From: Mesorhizobium sp. L2C084A000 | Lineage (GTDB): Bacteria; Pseudomonadota; Alphaproteobacteria; Rhizobiales; Rhizobiaceae | Length of the DNA stretch: 42,213 bases | Assembly: GCF_000502875.1 (NCBI RefSeq) | Contig: NZ_AYWX01000019.1 | Span: 25,335-67,547 of the forward strand | Direction: 5' to 3' | In this document: piece by piece, positions 15,748 through 25,142 of the stretch | How positions within the stretch are numbered: the stretch's first letter is position 1 | Layout: the number at the start of each line of letters is the position of its first letter | Translations under genes and position numbers: made by a program | The notes under the pieces: model-generated | What the model saw: only the letters and a program-made list of their open reading frames with translations | Told to the model about the DNA's origin: nothing | The model's database searches: none

Positions 15748-16956
15748 ATGAACACAAATCCGGCAGGCAACGGAGAATTCGGGCAACGGCCGCCGACATC
15801 CGGCCCGATCGTGCCGAAAACGGCCAGCGAGGCGTTGCGGCCGGAGGCTGGCACGCCGCCGCCGAAGCGCTCGCGTGCGTCACGCAGCCAGGTCGTCGTG
15901 TTCATGAACTTCGTCATCTCCTCGGTGATGCTGGTGGTCCTGGCGGCCGGCGTCGCGGTCTATTTCGGCAAGCAGGAATTCACCGAACCCGGACCTTCGG
16001 CTAATGGCGACACCTTCCTGGTCAAGCCGAACACCGGCGTCCAGGATATCGCCGACCAGCTCGAACGCCGGGGGCTGATCAGCGACGCCCGGGTATTCCG
16101 TCTTGGCGTGCGGGCCTTCGGCAATGATTCCGCGCTGAAAGCCGGCGAGTACGAGATCAAGCCCAGGGCTTCCATGCGCGATATCATGGAGCTTTTGAAG
16201 AGCGGCAAGTCGGTGATGTATTCGCTGACCATTCCTGAGGGACTGACGGTCGACCAGGCATTGCAGCGCATCGCCGAGGAGACTGCCTTGAGCGGCGACA
16301 TGCCGGCAACCACGCCGCCGGAGGGCAGCCTCGCCACCGACACGCTGCGCTTCACGCGCGGCGCGACACGCCAGCAGATGGTCGACAAGCTGCTGGCGGA
16401 TCAGAAGAAGCTGGTTGACGATGTCTGGGAGCGGCGCGCGCCTGACCTGCCGCTGGCCAACGTCGAGGAGTTCGTCACGCTGGCCTCGATCGTCGAGAAG
16501 GAGACGGGCAAGGGTGACGAGCGTTCGCGAGTTGCCGCCGTCTTCCTGAACCGGCTTGCCAAGGGCATGCGCCTGCAATCCGATCCGACCATCATCTATG
16601 GGCTGTTCGGCGGCAAGGGAAAGCCGGCGGACCGGCCGATCTACCAGTCGGACATCCAGAAACAGACTCCCTACAACACCTATGTGATCAATGGCTTGCC
16701 GCCGACGCCGATTGCCAATCCGGGTCGTGCAGCGCTGGAGGCGGTGGCCAATCCGTCGAAAACCGCCGACCTCTATTTCGTTGCCGACGGCACCGGCGGG
16801 CACGTCTTTGCCGCGACGCTGGACGAGCACAACGAGAATGTCGCCCGCTATCGCGCGTTGCTGAAGAAGCAGGCCGATGATGCCGCCAAAGCCGCCAAGA
16901 CGACTGGCACCGGCGACAGCAATGCCGGCGGCGGTGACGCGGGCGCTGCCCAGTAA
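15748..16956 (+). CDS. mltG: Endolytic murein transglycosylase MltG
   Basis: A 402-residue YceG/MltG-type enzyme that cuts nascent peptidoglycan strands and limits their length. It has a proline-rich cytoplasmic N-terminus, one membrane helix (about 49-72), a LysM-like segment (about 90-155) and the YceG domain. The catalytic Glu is E250 in ASIVEKETGKG, the conserved site. A Gly/Ala-rich tail ends the protein. The fabF-mltG-yicC-gmk order is a normal rhizobial arrangement. A short hairpin follows the gene. Confidence 0.95.
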   Translation: MNTNPAGNGEFGQRPPTSGPIVPKTASEALRPEAGTPPPKRSRASRSQVVVFMNFVISSVMLVVLAAGVAVYFGKQEFTEPGPSANGDTFLVKPNTGVQDIADQLERRGLISDARVFRLGVRAFGNDSALKAGEYEIKPRASMRDIMELLKSGKSVMYSLTIPEGLTVDQALQRIAEETALSGDMPATTPPEGSLATDTLRFTRGATRQQMVDKLLADQKKLVDDVWERRAPDLPLANVEEFVTLASIVEKETGKGDERSRVAAVFLNRLAKGMRLQSDPTIIYGLFGGKGKPADRPIYQSDIQKQTPYNTYVINGLPPTPIANPGRAALEAVANPSKTADLYFVADGTGGHVFAATLDEHNENVARYRALLKKQADDAAKAAKTTGTGDSNAGGGDAGAAQ

Positions 16957-16965
16957 ATGAAGAAA

Positions 16966-16988
16966 GGCGTTGCCCGACAGGCAGCGCC
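16966..16988 (+). terminator. Weak hairpin after mltG
   Basis: GGCGTTGCC (16966-16974) pairs with GGCAGCGCC (16980-16988) with one G-T pair and a 5-base loop, 10 bases after the mltG stop. No T-run follows, so it is at best a partial terminator before yicC. Confidence 0.4.
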
Positions 16989-17113
16989 CTGACATTTGGA
17001 AGAGCGCCGCGCGTCCGATTTCGACGCCTGCGGCGCAGTCTTTTTTTCAAGCCGCACTCGTTCCTGTCCGGAAAGCCGGTTCAGGGGCGATGTGCCAGGG
17101 ACGTGTGGGCGAT

Positions 17114-18004
17114 ATGAATTTGCAGAGCATGACCGGTTTTGCACGTGCCGTCGCCGAGCACGAAGGCACCTCGATCGCCTGGGAGGTCAAGTCCGTCAAC
17201 GGCAAGAGCGTCGAGGTACGGCTGCGGCTGCCGCAAGGCTTCGAACGGTTGGAACCTGCTGTCCGGCAGATACTTCAGAAACGTTTTGCACGCGGCAATT
17301 TCCAGGCGACGCTGACCATCGGCCGTGCCGTTGGCGCGCAGGCGCAGCCGGTCGTCAACGAAGCCTTCCTGAAGGACCTTGCTGGGCTCGCCAAACGGCT
17401 GCAGGAGCAATTCGGCGTTGCTGCGGCGACGTCAGATGGATTGCTTTCGCTGCGCGGCGTGCTCGACATTCCTGAAACCGTCGAAACCGAGGAGGCGAGG
17501 GCCGCGCTCGATGCCGCGATCATGGTCGCGCTCGAAGTGGCCTTGAACGGGCTCGAACAGGCACGTCAGGGCGAAGGAGCCGCGCTGGCTTTGCTGTTGT
17601 CGGGTCATATCGACACGATCGAGGTGCTGACGCTGCGGGCAGAAGTGGATCCATCCCGCGAGACGACGGTGATTCGCGAACGCATCGCCGAGCAGGTCAG
17701 GCTGCTGATGGACGCTTCCGCCAATCTGGATGCCACCCGACTGCACATGGAGGCGGCGTTCCTGGCCACCAAAGCCGATATTCGCGAAGAGATCGACCGG
17801 CTGAAAACGCATGTCGCGTCCGGCCGGGCTCTGCTGCTGGGCGGCGGTGCGGTCGGTCGCAAGCTCGATTTTCTGGCACAGGAATTTAACCGCGAATCGA
17901 ATACGCTGTGTTCCAAATCGAATGCCGCAGCCGTCACCGCGATCGGCCTGGACCTGAAGGCGGTGGTCGACCAGTTTCGTGAACAGATCCAGAATCTGGA
18001 GTAG
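17114..18004 (+). CDS. YicC family endoribonuclease-like protein
   Basis: A 296-residue YicC-family protein starting MNLQSMTGFARAVAEHEG, the usual N-terminus. The C-terminal domain carries the family segment KLDFLAQEFNRESNTLCSKS, and the end is the normal VDQFREQIQNLE. YicC proteins have been described as endoribonucleases affecting small-RNA turnover in enterobacteria. ATG 17114 is preferred over the longer open frame from 16970 because it matches the family start; a GTGGGCG ribosome site is only fair. gmk follows 3 bases after the stop, so the two are coupled. Confidence 0.92.
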   Translation: MNLQSMTGFARAVAEHEGTSIAWEVKSVNGKSVEVRLRLPQGFERLEPAVRQILQKRFARGNFQATLTIGRAVGAQAQPVVNEAFLKDLAGLAKRLQEQFGVAAATSDGLLSLRGVLDIPETVETEEARAALDAAIMVALEVALNGLEQARQGEGAALALLLSGHIDTIEVLTLRAEVDPSRETTVIRERIAEQVRLLMDASANLDATRLHMEAAFLATKADIREEIDRLKTHVASGRALLLGGGAVGRKLDFLAQEFNRESNTLCSKSNAAAVTAIGLDLKAVVDQFREQIQNLE

Positions 18005-18007
18005 CCG

Positions 18008-18664
18008 ATGGTTGCCAAGGATTTGGGGTCCCGCATTCGCCGCCGGGGCCTGATGCTCGTCCTGTCGTCGCCATCCGGCGCCGGCAAGTCGACGATCGCG
18101 CGCAATCTTCTGGAAAGCGATTCCAGCCTCGAACTGTCGGTCTCGGTCACCACCAGGCCGCGCCGCGGAAGCGAGATCGAAGGCGTCCACTATCATTTTC
18201 GGACGATGCGCGAATTCGAGCGGCTTCGTGATTCCGACGCACTGCTGGAGTGGGCCGAGGTGCATGGCAATTGCTATGCGACACCGCGCGAACCGGCCGA
18301 ATTGGCGCTGTCCGAGGGGCGCGACATGCTGTTCGACATCGACTGGCAAGGTGCCCAGCAGCTCAAGGAGAAGATGCGCGCCGACATTGTCTCGATCTTT
18401 ATCCTGCCGCCATCGATGAAGGAGTTGAAGGCGCGGCTGAAACGTCGCGCTGAAGACCAGGAGGCGGTGATCGAGACGCGGCTGAAAAACGCCCGCAACG
18501 AGATCGAGCACTGGAAGGAATATGATTTCGTCATCGTCAATGACGACCTTGACCGCGCCTTCGCCGAAGTGCGCGGTATCGTCGTCGCCGAGCGGCTAAG
18601 ACGCGACCGCCGGCCAGGCCTGTTCGATTTCGTCTCTGGACTGTTGGACGAGAAGACTGGCTGA
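18008..18664 (+). CDS. gmk: Guanylate kinase
   Basis: A 218-residue enzyme that phosphorylates GMP to GDP with ATP. The P-loop is SSPSGAGKSTI (20-30). The GMP-binding region includes TTRPRRGSEIEGVHYHF, and VLLDIDWQGAQQ-type sequence (here MLFDIDWQGAQQLKE) is present. Length is normal. The last gene of the fabF-mltG-yicC-gmk row, ending at a shared hairpin terminator. Confidence 0.97.
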   Translation: MVAKDLGSRIRRRGLMLVLSSPSGAGKSTIARNLLESDSSLELSVSVTTRPRRGSEIEGVHYHFRTMREFERLRDSDALLEWAEVHGNCYATPREPAELALSEGRDMLFDIDWQGAQQLKEKMRADIVSIFILPPSMKELKARLKRRAEDQEAVIETRLKNARNEIEHWKEYDFVIVNDDLDRAFAEVRGIVVAERLRRDRRPGLFDFVSGLLDEKTG

Positions 18665-18675
18665 GGCGGTGAAGC

Positions 18676-18706
18676 GCCAATCTCCACCCTCAAGGGGGAG
18701 ATTGGC
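18676..18706. terminator. Bidirectional terminator between gmk and rsmA
   Basis: GCCAATCTCC (18676-18685) pairs with GGAGATTGGC (18697-18706). Inside it a second CCC/GGG stem closes over a TCAA loop. It lies 12 bases after gmk and 6 bases after rsmA on the opposite strand and so serves convergent transcripts. Similar AATCTCC...GGAGATT hairpins are frequent in rhizobial intergenic DNA. Confidence 0.75.
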
Positions 18707-18712
18707 AGCTTC

Positions 18713-19552
18713 TTACACCGCATTGGTCAGCCGAACGAACTCCTCGACGCTCAGCGTTTCGGCGCGGCGTGTCGGATCGATGCCGGCGCGTTCGAGCAGG
18801 GCCTCGCCGCCGAGGCTCTTCACGCTTTGCCGCAGCATTTTGCGACGTTGGCCGAACGCGGCTTCGGTGACGCGGCCGAGTTTTTTTACCTCGGCGGACA
18901 GAGGGGTCGGGCGCGGCACCAGTTGCACCACCGAGGAGGTGACCTTTGGCGGCGGCGTGAATGCCTGTGGCGGTACGTCGAAGGCGATCCTCGCCTCCGT
19001 CCGCCAGCCGGCAAGAACCCCTAGCCGGCCATAGCTGTCGCTGCCGGCGGGCGCGACGATGCGCTCGGCCACTTCGCGCTGGAACATCAAAGTCATCGAG
19101 GTGTAGAAAGGCGGCCAGTCGCTGACCGTCAGCCAGCGCACCAGCAGCTCCGTGCCGATGTTGTAGGGCAGGTTGGCCACGATCTTGACCGGACCGCCGT
19201 TCCCGGTCGCTCGGCTGGCAAGGCCTGCGAAATCCGTCTTCAGCGCATCGCCGGAAACAACCTCCAGCCGGCCGGGATAGTGGTCGGACACTTCGGCAAG
19301 AGCAGCCAGGCAACGTTCGTCGCGCTCTATGGCGACCACATGGCGCGCTCCATTGGCAAGCAAGGCGCGGGTCAGCCCGCCGGGGCCAGGACCGACCTCG
19401 ATCACTGTTGCATCGGACAAGTCGCCGGCGGTGCGCGCGATCTTGCCGGTGAGGTTGAGGTCGAGCAGAAAATTCTGGCCGAGCGCCTTCTTCGCCTGCA
19501 ACCCATGACGCTCGATCACCTCGCGAAGCGGCGGCAGCCCGTCGATGCTCAT
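18713..19552 (-). CDS. rsmA: 16S rRNA dimethyladenosine transferase RsmA (KsgA)
   Basis: A 279-residue SAM-dependent enzyme that dimethylates two adjacent adenines in helix 45 of 16S rRNA. KKALGQNFLLD is at 21-31, the SAM loop IEVGPGPGGLT at 51-61 and the catalytic NLPY at 127-130. FQREVAERIVA and the C-terminal PPPKVTSSVVQL helix also fit. The start MSIDGLPPLREV (19552) is chosen by family fit; the frame is open 19 codons further. It lies 10 bases after pdxA and closes the lptF operon. Confidence 0.96.
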   Translation of the reverse strand: MSIDGLPPLREVIERHGLQAKKALGQNFLLDLNLTGKIARTAGDLSDATVIEVGPGPGGLTRALLANGARHVVAIERDERCLAALAEVSDHYPGRLEVVSGDALKTDFAGLASRATGNGGPVKIVANLPYNIGTELLVRWLTVSDWPPFYTSMTLMFQREVAERIVAPAGSDSYGRLGVLAGWRTEARIAFDVPPQAFTPPPKVTSSVVQLVPRPTPLSAEVKKLGRVTEAAFGQRRKMLRQSVKSLGGEALLERAGIDPTRRAETLSVEEFVRLTNAV

Positions 19553-19562
19553 GCCCGAGGTC

Positions 19563-20591
19563 TCATACGGCGATTGCCTTCGTGTTCGTGTCGGCCAGCC
19601 GCCGGGCAAGCTTCAGCGCCGCTATCAAGCTGTCGGGCCGCGCCACACCCTTGCCGGAGATGTCGAAGGCCGTGCCGTGGTCGGGCGAGGTGCGGATGAA
19701 GGGCAGGCCGAGCGTGACATTGACCGCCTCGTCGAAAGCCAGCGCCTTGGCCGGGATCAGCGCCTGGTCGTGATACATGCAAAGGGCCGCGTCGTAGCCC
19801 GCCCGCGCCCGGACATGGAACAACGTGTCGGCCGGCAAAGGGCCGAAAGCGTCGATGCCTTCGGCACGCAGGATGTCGACCGCCGGGCGCACGATCAGCT
19901 CGTCCTCGAGGCCCATGGCGCCGCCTTCGCCGGCATGTGGGTTGAGCCCGGCAATCGCCAGCCTCGGCTTGGCGATGCCGAAGCGGCCGGTAAGGTCGGC
20001 GGCGGTGATGCGCGCGGTGGCGACGATCAGTTCGGTGGTCAGTGCCTTCGGCACCTCGGCCAGCGCGACGTGGATGGTGACGGGAACGGTGCGCAGGTCG
20101 GGTCCTACCAGCATCATCACAGGCATCGCCTCGACGCCGCTGTGCCGGGCCGCCAGATGCGCCAGATATTCGGTGTGGCCGGGAAAGCGGAAGCCCGCAT
20201 CGTAGAGCGGCTTCTTGGCGATGGGGCAGGTGACCACTGCCGAGGCTTCGCCGGCAAGGCAATCGGCGACGGCGCGGTCGATGGCCTCGATGGTGGCTTC
20301 CGCATTGGCCGGATCCGGCCGGCCGGGGCTGTCGATGCAGCCGGCGGCTAGCGGAACGATCGGCAAGGCGCGGGCAAAGACCTGCGCCGCTTGCGCTGAT
20401 GTCGTTTCGACGACCGGCAGCGAAATGCCGAGCAGGCGCGCCCGGGAGGCGATCAGCGCCGGATCGGCGAGCAGGTAGAAGGGGGGCAGGGCGGCAGCTT
20501 CACGCGCCATAAAGGCGGCGATGGCGATCTCCGGCCCAATGCCGGACGGATCGCCGGCGCTCAACGCGAGCGCAGTCACTGCGTTGCCCAC
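19563..20591 (-). CDS. pdxA: 4-hydroxythreonine-4-phosphate dehydrogenase PdxA
   Basis: A 342-residue enzyme of pyridoxal 5'-phosphate synthesis, which oxidises 4-phosphohydroxy-threonine. SAGDPSGIGPEI is near the N-terminus (11-22). Metal and substrate residues are in FPGHTEYLA (H139, T140), ALCMYHDQALIPAK and TSPDHGTAFDISGKG. The start is GTG at 20591, one base after the surA stop. The surA-pdxA-rsmA succession is the same as in many proteobacteria. Confidence 0.96.
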   Translation of the reverse strand: MGNAVTALALSAGDPSGIGPEIAIAAFMAREAAALPPFYLLADPALIASRARLLGISLPVVETTSAQAAQVFARALPIVPLAAGCIDSPGRPDPANAEATIEAIDRAVADCLAGEASAVVTCPIAKKPLYDAGFRFPGHTEYLAHLAARHSGVEAMPVMMLVGPDLRTVPVTIHVALAEVPKALTTELIVATARITAADLTGRFGIAKPRLAIAGLNPHAGEGGAMGLEDELIVRPAVDILRAEGIDAFGPLPADTLFHVRARAGYDAALCMYHDQALIPAKALAFDEAVNVTLGLPFIRTSPDHGTAFDISGKGVARPDSLIAALKLARRLADTNTKAIAV

Positions 20592-20592
20592 G

Positions 20593-21522
20593 TCAGCGCT
20601 TGACGATGCGGGCTTTTGCCTTCAGTTCGTCGACATATTTCTTGCTGAGCGCGTCGGCATCCTTGTCGCCGCCGGAGCCTTCGGCCTGGAACGCCATCTG
20701 CGCGACCTTGTCGTCGGACACTTCACGCGACGAGCAGATGCCGATGAATTCGACGCCGCGCTCGGTTTCGCGCGTGGCGGTGGCACCGCCGACTTTGGTA
20801 GCCTTGATCTGCTCGGCCCAGTCCGGCGGCAGCTGCGGCGCGAGCACCCGGCCCAGATCGCGAACGGTGACGTCGATCAAGCCCTTGGCGAATTCGCGCG
20901 TCGTGTTGCAGCCGTTGAAGCGGGCGCGCATGGCGTCGGCCTCGCGCTTGCGTTTGCCCAGCGTCGCGCTGCGTTCAGCCGCCGGCACCACGAAGATGAC
21001 CTGCTGCAGCATGTATTCGGTGGCGCTCGGTTTGGCGCCGCCTTTTTCGAGCATCTTCCTCACGAGATCCTGCTCGCTGACGGCACCTGTGCCGTCGCCG
21101 GAACGGTAGCGTGCGCTCAAAGCCTGGTTCCAGGCCATCTGGGCGCGGATGAATTCCTTGAAGTGGCTCTTGGTGACACCTGACTTCTCCATGACGCCGT
21201 CAAGCTGGCTGAGCTGCATCTTGTTGCTCGAGGCAAAGCGCTGATACGCCGCCTCGACCTGTGCGTCGCTGATGCGGATGCCAAGCCGCTTGGCCTCGGC
21301 CATACGCAGCGTCTGGTCGATCATTTCCTGGCCGGCATCGCCCTTCTTGCGCTGCAGCTTCAGGAAGGCGGCGCGATGGGCGATGTCGCCGCTGGTGACC
21401 GGAATGTCGTTGACGACGTATTTGATCTCGCTGGCGAAAGCCGGCGGCGTCATTGCAGTGATCGACACGGACGTCGCCGCCACGAGCAACGCGAAACCTG
21501 CTGAAAAGAGGTATTTCCTCAT
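20593..21522 (-). CDS. surA: SurA-like periplasmic chaperone / peptidyl-prolyl isomerase
   Basis: A 309-residue secreted protein with a signal peptide (MRKYLFSAGFALLVAATSV, cut near AFA-S). The N-terminal SurA-type chaperone domain contains VNDIPVTSGDIAHRAAFLKL. The C-terminal half resembles a single divergent parvulin module, where E. coli SurA has two. Its role should be outer-membrane protein folding, including the LptD encoded next to it. The 99-base gap to lptD could contain a minor promoter, but the gene order argues for one transcript. Confidence 0.85.
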   Translation of the reverse strand: MRKYLFSAGFALLVAATSVSITAMTPPAFASEIKYVVNDIPVTSGDIAHRAAFLKLQRKKGDAGQEMIDQTLRMAEAKRLGIRISDAQVEAAYQRFASSNKMQLSQLDGVMEKSGVTKSHFKEFIRAQMAWNQALSARYRSGDGTGAVSEQDLVRKMLEKGGAKPSATEYMLQQVIFVVPAAERSATLGKRKREADAMRARFNGCNTTREFAKGLIDVTVRDLGRVLAPQLPPDWAEQIKATKVGGATATRETERGVEFIGICSSREVSDDKVAQMAFQAEGSGGDKDADALSKKYVDELKAKARIVKR

Positions 21523-21621
21523 CGTTGGTATCCCAATTCTATCCCGGTCCCGCCCAATTTCATCTTTCCAGGTGCGCGAAATCCGTGCCAGCCCTATGCG
21601 GCGAAACGATGTCGCCGATTG

Positions 21622-24060
21622 TTACTGGATCGTGTCGACGCCACTGGTCGACGAGCCGAAATCGCCGAGGGTGCGGAACGACAGATTGAAGCCGATGGTC
21701 TGCGACACCTCCCTGGTGTTCAGATCGCGCGACTGCGAGTAGGTCATCAGATAAGTGAAGCAGGAATCGTTGTAGGCGAAGCCGACACCGTCCTTGACCA
21801 GCAGGCTTTGCTGCAGGTCGTAGGTTCCTGTGCCGAAGACGCGCCAGTTTTCGGCCAGATGCGTGGATGCACCAAGTGTGACTTCGTGGCGGTCTTCCGT
21901 GAAACCGTACAGCGGCTGGGCCTGGATGAAGGCGTATTTGGCGCTCAGCGACACAGGCAGGCCGGAATAGGCGGCCTTCACCTCGGCACGGCGGACCTCG
22001 AAACTCTGTTCGTCGAAACGGCCGCTGACCGAGGCCGCGAAGCCGTTGGGGCTGTTGATGCCGAACAGGCCGACATAGTCGGACTTGGTCGTGTCGAGGC
22101 CGGAATTGGCGCCGACATTGACCAGATCCGGCGCGGCAAAGGAGTTCTCGCCGCCGATCTGATAGGATTGGCCGAAAATCGCATTGGTGCCCCAGCCATT
22201 ATTGTACGAGCCGGAATAGCGGAAGCCGACATTGGCGCGCGAACCGCCTTCGACGCGGTCGTAACCGGAGAACTTGTCGCGCTCGAACAAGGTGGTCGCG
22301 TCGAAGACCATGCTTTGGGCGTCTTCGTTGGGCACTGAGAGGCCGCCGACATATTGCTCGTTCGGACGCATGAAGACCTGCGCCATTGGCTCGATGACAT
22401 GGCTGGACCCGCTGGCCATGGAAAACAGCACCGGCCAACGCATCTCGAGGCCCGCGGTTGCCATGTAACGGGCAAATGACGAGCGCATATCGTCCTGCTC
22501 GCCCAAATGCGTTGCCATTCGGTCGATGGCGTCTAGCGAAGCCGACGATGCGTTGAGGTAGTCCACATCGCCCTGCAGCGCGAGCAACGGCGTTAGCACC
22601 AGTCCGTCATCTGTGACGAAACTCCGCTTCCACTCGGCCTCGGCGGTGAGACGGCCCGATTCGCCTTCGATGCCGCGGACGCGCTGCGTCGGAGTGAGGG
22701 CATTGTAGGGCTGGACGAAGGTCTCATCGACATCGTCGCGGCGGATGACACGCGCGTTGACATTGAGGGACAGCTGGCCGCCGGCCACCGAGGCATCAGG
22801 AATATAGGCGTAATCGAGCGACGGCAGCACCCACGGCTGTTGTCCACTTCGCGCAGAGATATTGTCGTCAGGCGTATCTTCCTGCACATCGAAATGCATG
22901 GCGCGCACGTCGAAATAATTGCGGCCGTTGAGACCCGTCAAGTAGACTGACGACTGGTGAACGCTGCTATTGTACTTGTCGATGCCGTAGGTGTTCGAGA
23001 AGTTCTTGTCGGTCTGCAGCAGCACGTCCCAGCCGAAGTTCCAGCGTGAGTTGATGGCGAACTGCCCCTGGGTACCCATCATGCCGCGGAATTTGTTGGG
23101 ATCGCCGGCGCTGCCCGAATTGACGTTGTGGCCAGAGCTGGATGGGAAGGCAGTGGTGTCGAGGAAGGCGTCGGGATTCTGCTGGTGTATCCCGGCGATC
23201 TTCAAGCTGTACTCGCCATTGTCGAAGCGCTGACGCCACTCGGCCTCACCGAGGAAACCCTGCCTGGTATAGCCGGTGCCGGTGACGGTCAGGTCGTAGG
23301 TCGGCGCCAATGCGAGATAATAGGGGACTTTCACGCCGACGCCGAGATCGCTCTTGTAGATGATGCTCGGGATCAGGAAGCCGCTCTTGCGCTTCACCGT
23401 CGGGTCGGCAATTTCGAATGCAGGCAGATAGGCAAGCGGAAAACCGAAGAATTCGAAATTCGCATTCTCGAAGCGAACCGTCTTCTTCTCACCGTTCCAG
23501 ATGATCTTCTTGGCCTTGACGCGCCAGGTCGGCGCTTTGTCCGGCTTATCCTCGCACGGCTCGCAGGCGGTGTAGACGCCATTGTGGAAAGTGGTCAGCA
23601 CGCCGCCCATGCGTTCTGCGCTTTCGGCGGCGAAATAGGCCTTGTCGATGGTCTCGACCCGCAACGCGTTGACGAAGCCGTCGGCGAAGTCATCGGTGAT
23701 GTCGATATGTTGCGAATTGATCTTGGTGCCGTCGCTGTTGATGACTTCGACGTTGCCGCTCGCGACCATCCGCTTGGTGTTGCGGTTGTATTCGACCCGC
23801 TGGGCGACAAGGCGATTGCCACCATAGTCGATCTGCACACCGCCGACGGCGGTCACGGTCTGGTTGTCGTTGTTGTAGACCAGCGTATCGGCCGCCAGCA
23901 GCATTTGCGAGCCGGCCGGAACCGATGTCGCCATGTCGCCGACGTCCTGCGCAAGCGCCGGTGCCGGAACGGCGTAGGCAAGCACGCACGCCAAGGCGGT
24001 CGCCGCATAGAGGCGCGCCAAACCGGCCTGCCTGTTGCTGGGCAAAAACGCCTCCCTCAC
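21622..24060 (-). CDS. lptD: LPS-assembly outer-membrane protein LptD
   Basis: An 812-residue outer-membrane protein that inserts lipopolysaccharide into the outer leaflet. A signal peptide ends near PAPALAQ. The OstA-type beta-jellyroll occupies about residues 45-190 (YNNDNQTVTAVGGVQIDYGG, VEVINSDGTKINSQ). A large beta-barrel with many aromatic-ending strands follows. Cys residues are found at CEPCED in the N-terminal half and YNDSCFTYLM near the end, fitting the disulfide-matured LptD pattern. The start is GTG at 24060, sharing one base with the lptG stop (TAGTG). Confidence 0.95.
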   Translation of the reverse strand: MREAFLPSNRQAGLARLYAATALACVLAYAVPAPALAQDVGDMATSVPAGSQMLLAADTLVYNNDNQTVTAVGGVQIDYGGNRLVAQRVEYNRNTKRMVASGNVEVINSDGTKINSQHIDITDDFADGFVNALRVETIDKAYFAAESAERMGGVLTTFHNGVYTACEPCEDKPDKAPTWRVKAKKIIWNGEKKTVRFENANFEFFGFPLAYLPAFEIADPTVKRKSGFLIPSIIYKSDLGVGVKVPYYLALAPTYDLTVTGTGYTRQGFLGEAEWRQRFDNGEYSLKIAGIHQQNPDAFLDTTAFPSSSGHNVNSGSAGDPNKFRGMMGTQGQFAINSRWNFGWDVLLQTDKNFSNTYGIDKYNSSVHQSSVYLTGLNGRNYFDVRAMHFDVQEDTPDDNISARSGQQPWVLPSLDYAYIPDASVAGGQLSLNVNARVIRRDDVDETFVQPYNALTPTQRVRGIEGESGRLTAEAEWKRSFVTDDGLVLTPLLALQGDVDYLNASSASLDAIDRMATHLGEQDDMRSSFARYMATAGLEMRWPVLFSMASGSSHVIEPMAQVFMRPNEQYVGGLSVPNEDAQSMVFDATTLFERDKFSGYDRVEGGSRANVGFRYSGSYNNGWGTNAIFGQSYQIGGENSFAAPDLVNVGANSGLDTTKSDYVGLFGINSPNGFAASVSGRFDEQSFEVRRAEVKAAYSGLPVSLSAKYAFIQAQPLYGFTEDRHEVTLGASTHLAENWRVFGTGTYDLQQSLLVKDGVGFAYNDSCFTYLMTYSQSRDLNTREVSQTIGFNLSFRTLGDFGSSTSGVDTIQ

Positions 24061-25142
24061 TAGCCGTCTTCCTTGTATAGCAGGAAAGTCACCCCGAAGA
24101 ACATAGCCACCATGACCGGTACCCAGGCGGCTACGACAGTCGGCACGAATCCCGCCACGCCGAATGCCTTCACCAGCACCGAAACGACATAAAGCAGAAA
24201 GCCAGCGATGATGCCACCCAGAATCATCGTCGCCGACTGTCCCATCCTGGCAAATCGCATTGAAACCGTTGCCGCGATCAGCGTCATGGCGACGAGAAGG
24301 AACGGCAACGCCACGAGCGAATCAAACTGCATGGCAAAGGCATTTGCCTTGAGGCCAAAGGAGCGGGCAACCTCGACCTTTCCGGGCAGGTCGTAGAACG
24401 GGATGGTTTCGGGGCGAGCCAGCCGCTCTTGCACGAATTCGGGCTTCAGATTGGTCGGTACGCGATCGGTTGCCGATGCCTGGATCGTGCCGTTCTGGAA
24501 CGTCTTGACGTCCTGCAATTCCCAATAGCCGTCGCGCAGGAAGGCACGGGCGGCGTCCTTGCGCTCGACGATGTTGCCTTGCGGGTCGAGAATGAAAAAT
24601 ACGACATCGGCCATTTCCAGGCCCTGGTTCAGGATGGCCCGCGCACCGATGATGGTGTCGCCCGAACTGGTTTTCTGACGGATCCAGGGCGCGGCATCGG
24701 CCGAGACCGTATTCGATTTGCCCGAACGCAGCTGGGTTTCGATCTGCTCGGACCAGGAGAATGCGTGCGCGGCGAGTGGATTGATGACGCCAACCGACAG
24801 GACGCCGAACAGCAAGGCTCCGATACAGCAGGGCAAGAGGAACTGCCAGGCGGAAACACCGGCGGAACGCGCGATGACCAGCTCGTAGCGCCGGTTCAGC
24901 GACACCAGCGTCGCCATCGCCGAGAAGAGACCGACGAACGGCACCGTCTGCAGCATGATCATCGGCATACGGAGGCCTGAAATGGCTACCGCCGTGCCGT
25001 AGGTGAAGCCGGGCAGGCCGGTGGTGCGTCCGGACAGCTCGGTGAAATCGATCAGGAACACCAGCGCCAGGAGGCCGATGAAGAACCAGATGGTGATCGT
25101 CACATAGCGGAAAAAGAAATAGCGGCCCAGTGTCCAGCCCAT
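24060..25142 (-). CDS. lptG: LPS export permease LptG
   Basis: A 360-residue YjgP/YjgQ-family permease, one half of the LptFG membrane pair that with LptB drives LPS from the inner membrane to LptA. Three helices lie N-terminally (RYFFFRYVTITIWFFIGLLA and following), with a periplasmic beta-jellyroll at about 130-250 and three C-terminal helices (LPFLLVAMTLIAATVSMRFA and following). The ATG overlaps the lptF stop by one base (TGATG). It precedes lptD directly, which supports lptG over lptF for this member. Confidence 0.93.
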   Translation of the reverse strand: MGWTLGRYFFFRYVTITIWFFIGLLALVFLIDFTELSGRTTGLPGFTYGTAVAISGLRMPMIMLQTVPFVGLFSAMATLVSLNRRYELVIARSAGVSAWQFLLPCCIGALLFGVLSVGVINPLAAHAFSWSEQIETQLRSGKSNTVSADAAPWIRQKTSSGDTIIGARAILNQGLEMADVVFFILDPQGNIVERKDAARAFLRDGYWELQDVKTFQNGTIQASATDRVPTNLKPEFVQERLARPETIPFYDLPGKVEVARSFGLKANAFAMQFDSLVALPFLLVAMTLIAATVSMRFARMGQSATMILGGIIAGFLLYVVSVLVKAFGVAGFVPTVVAAWVPVMVAMFFGVTFLLYKEDG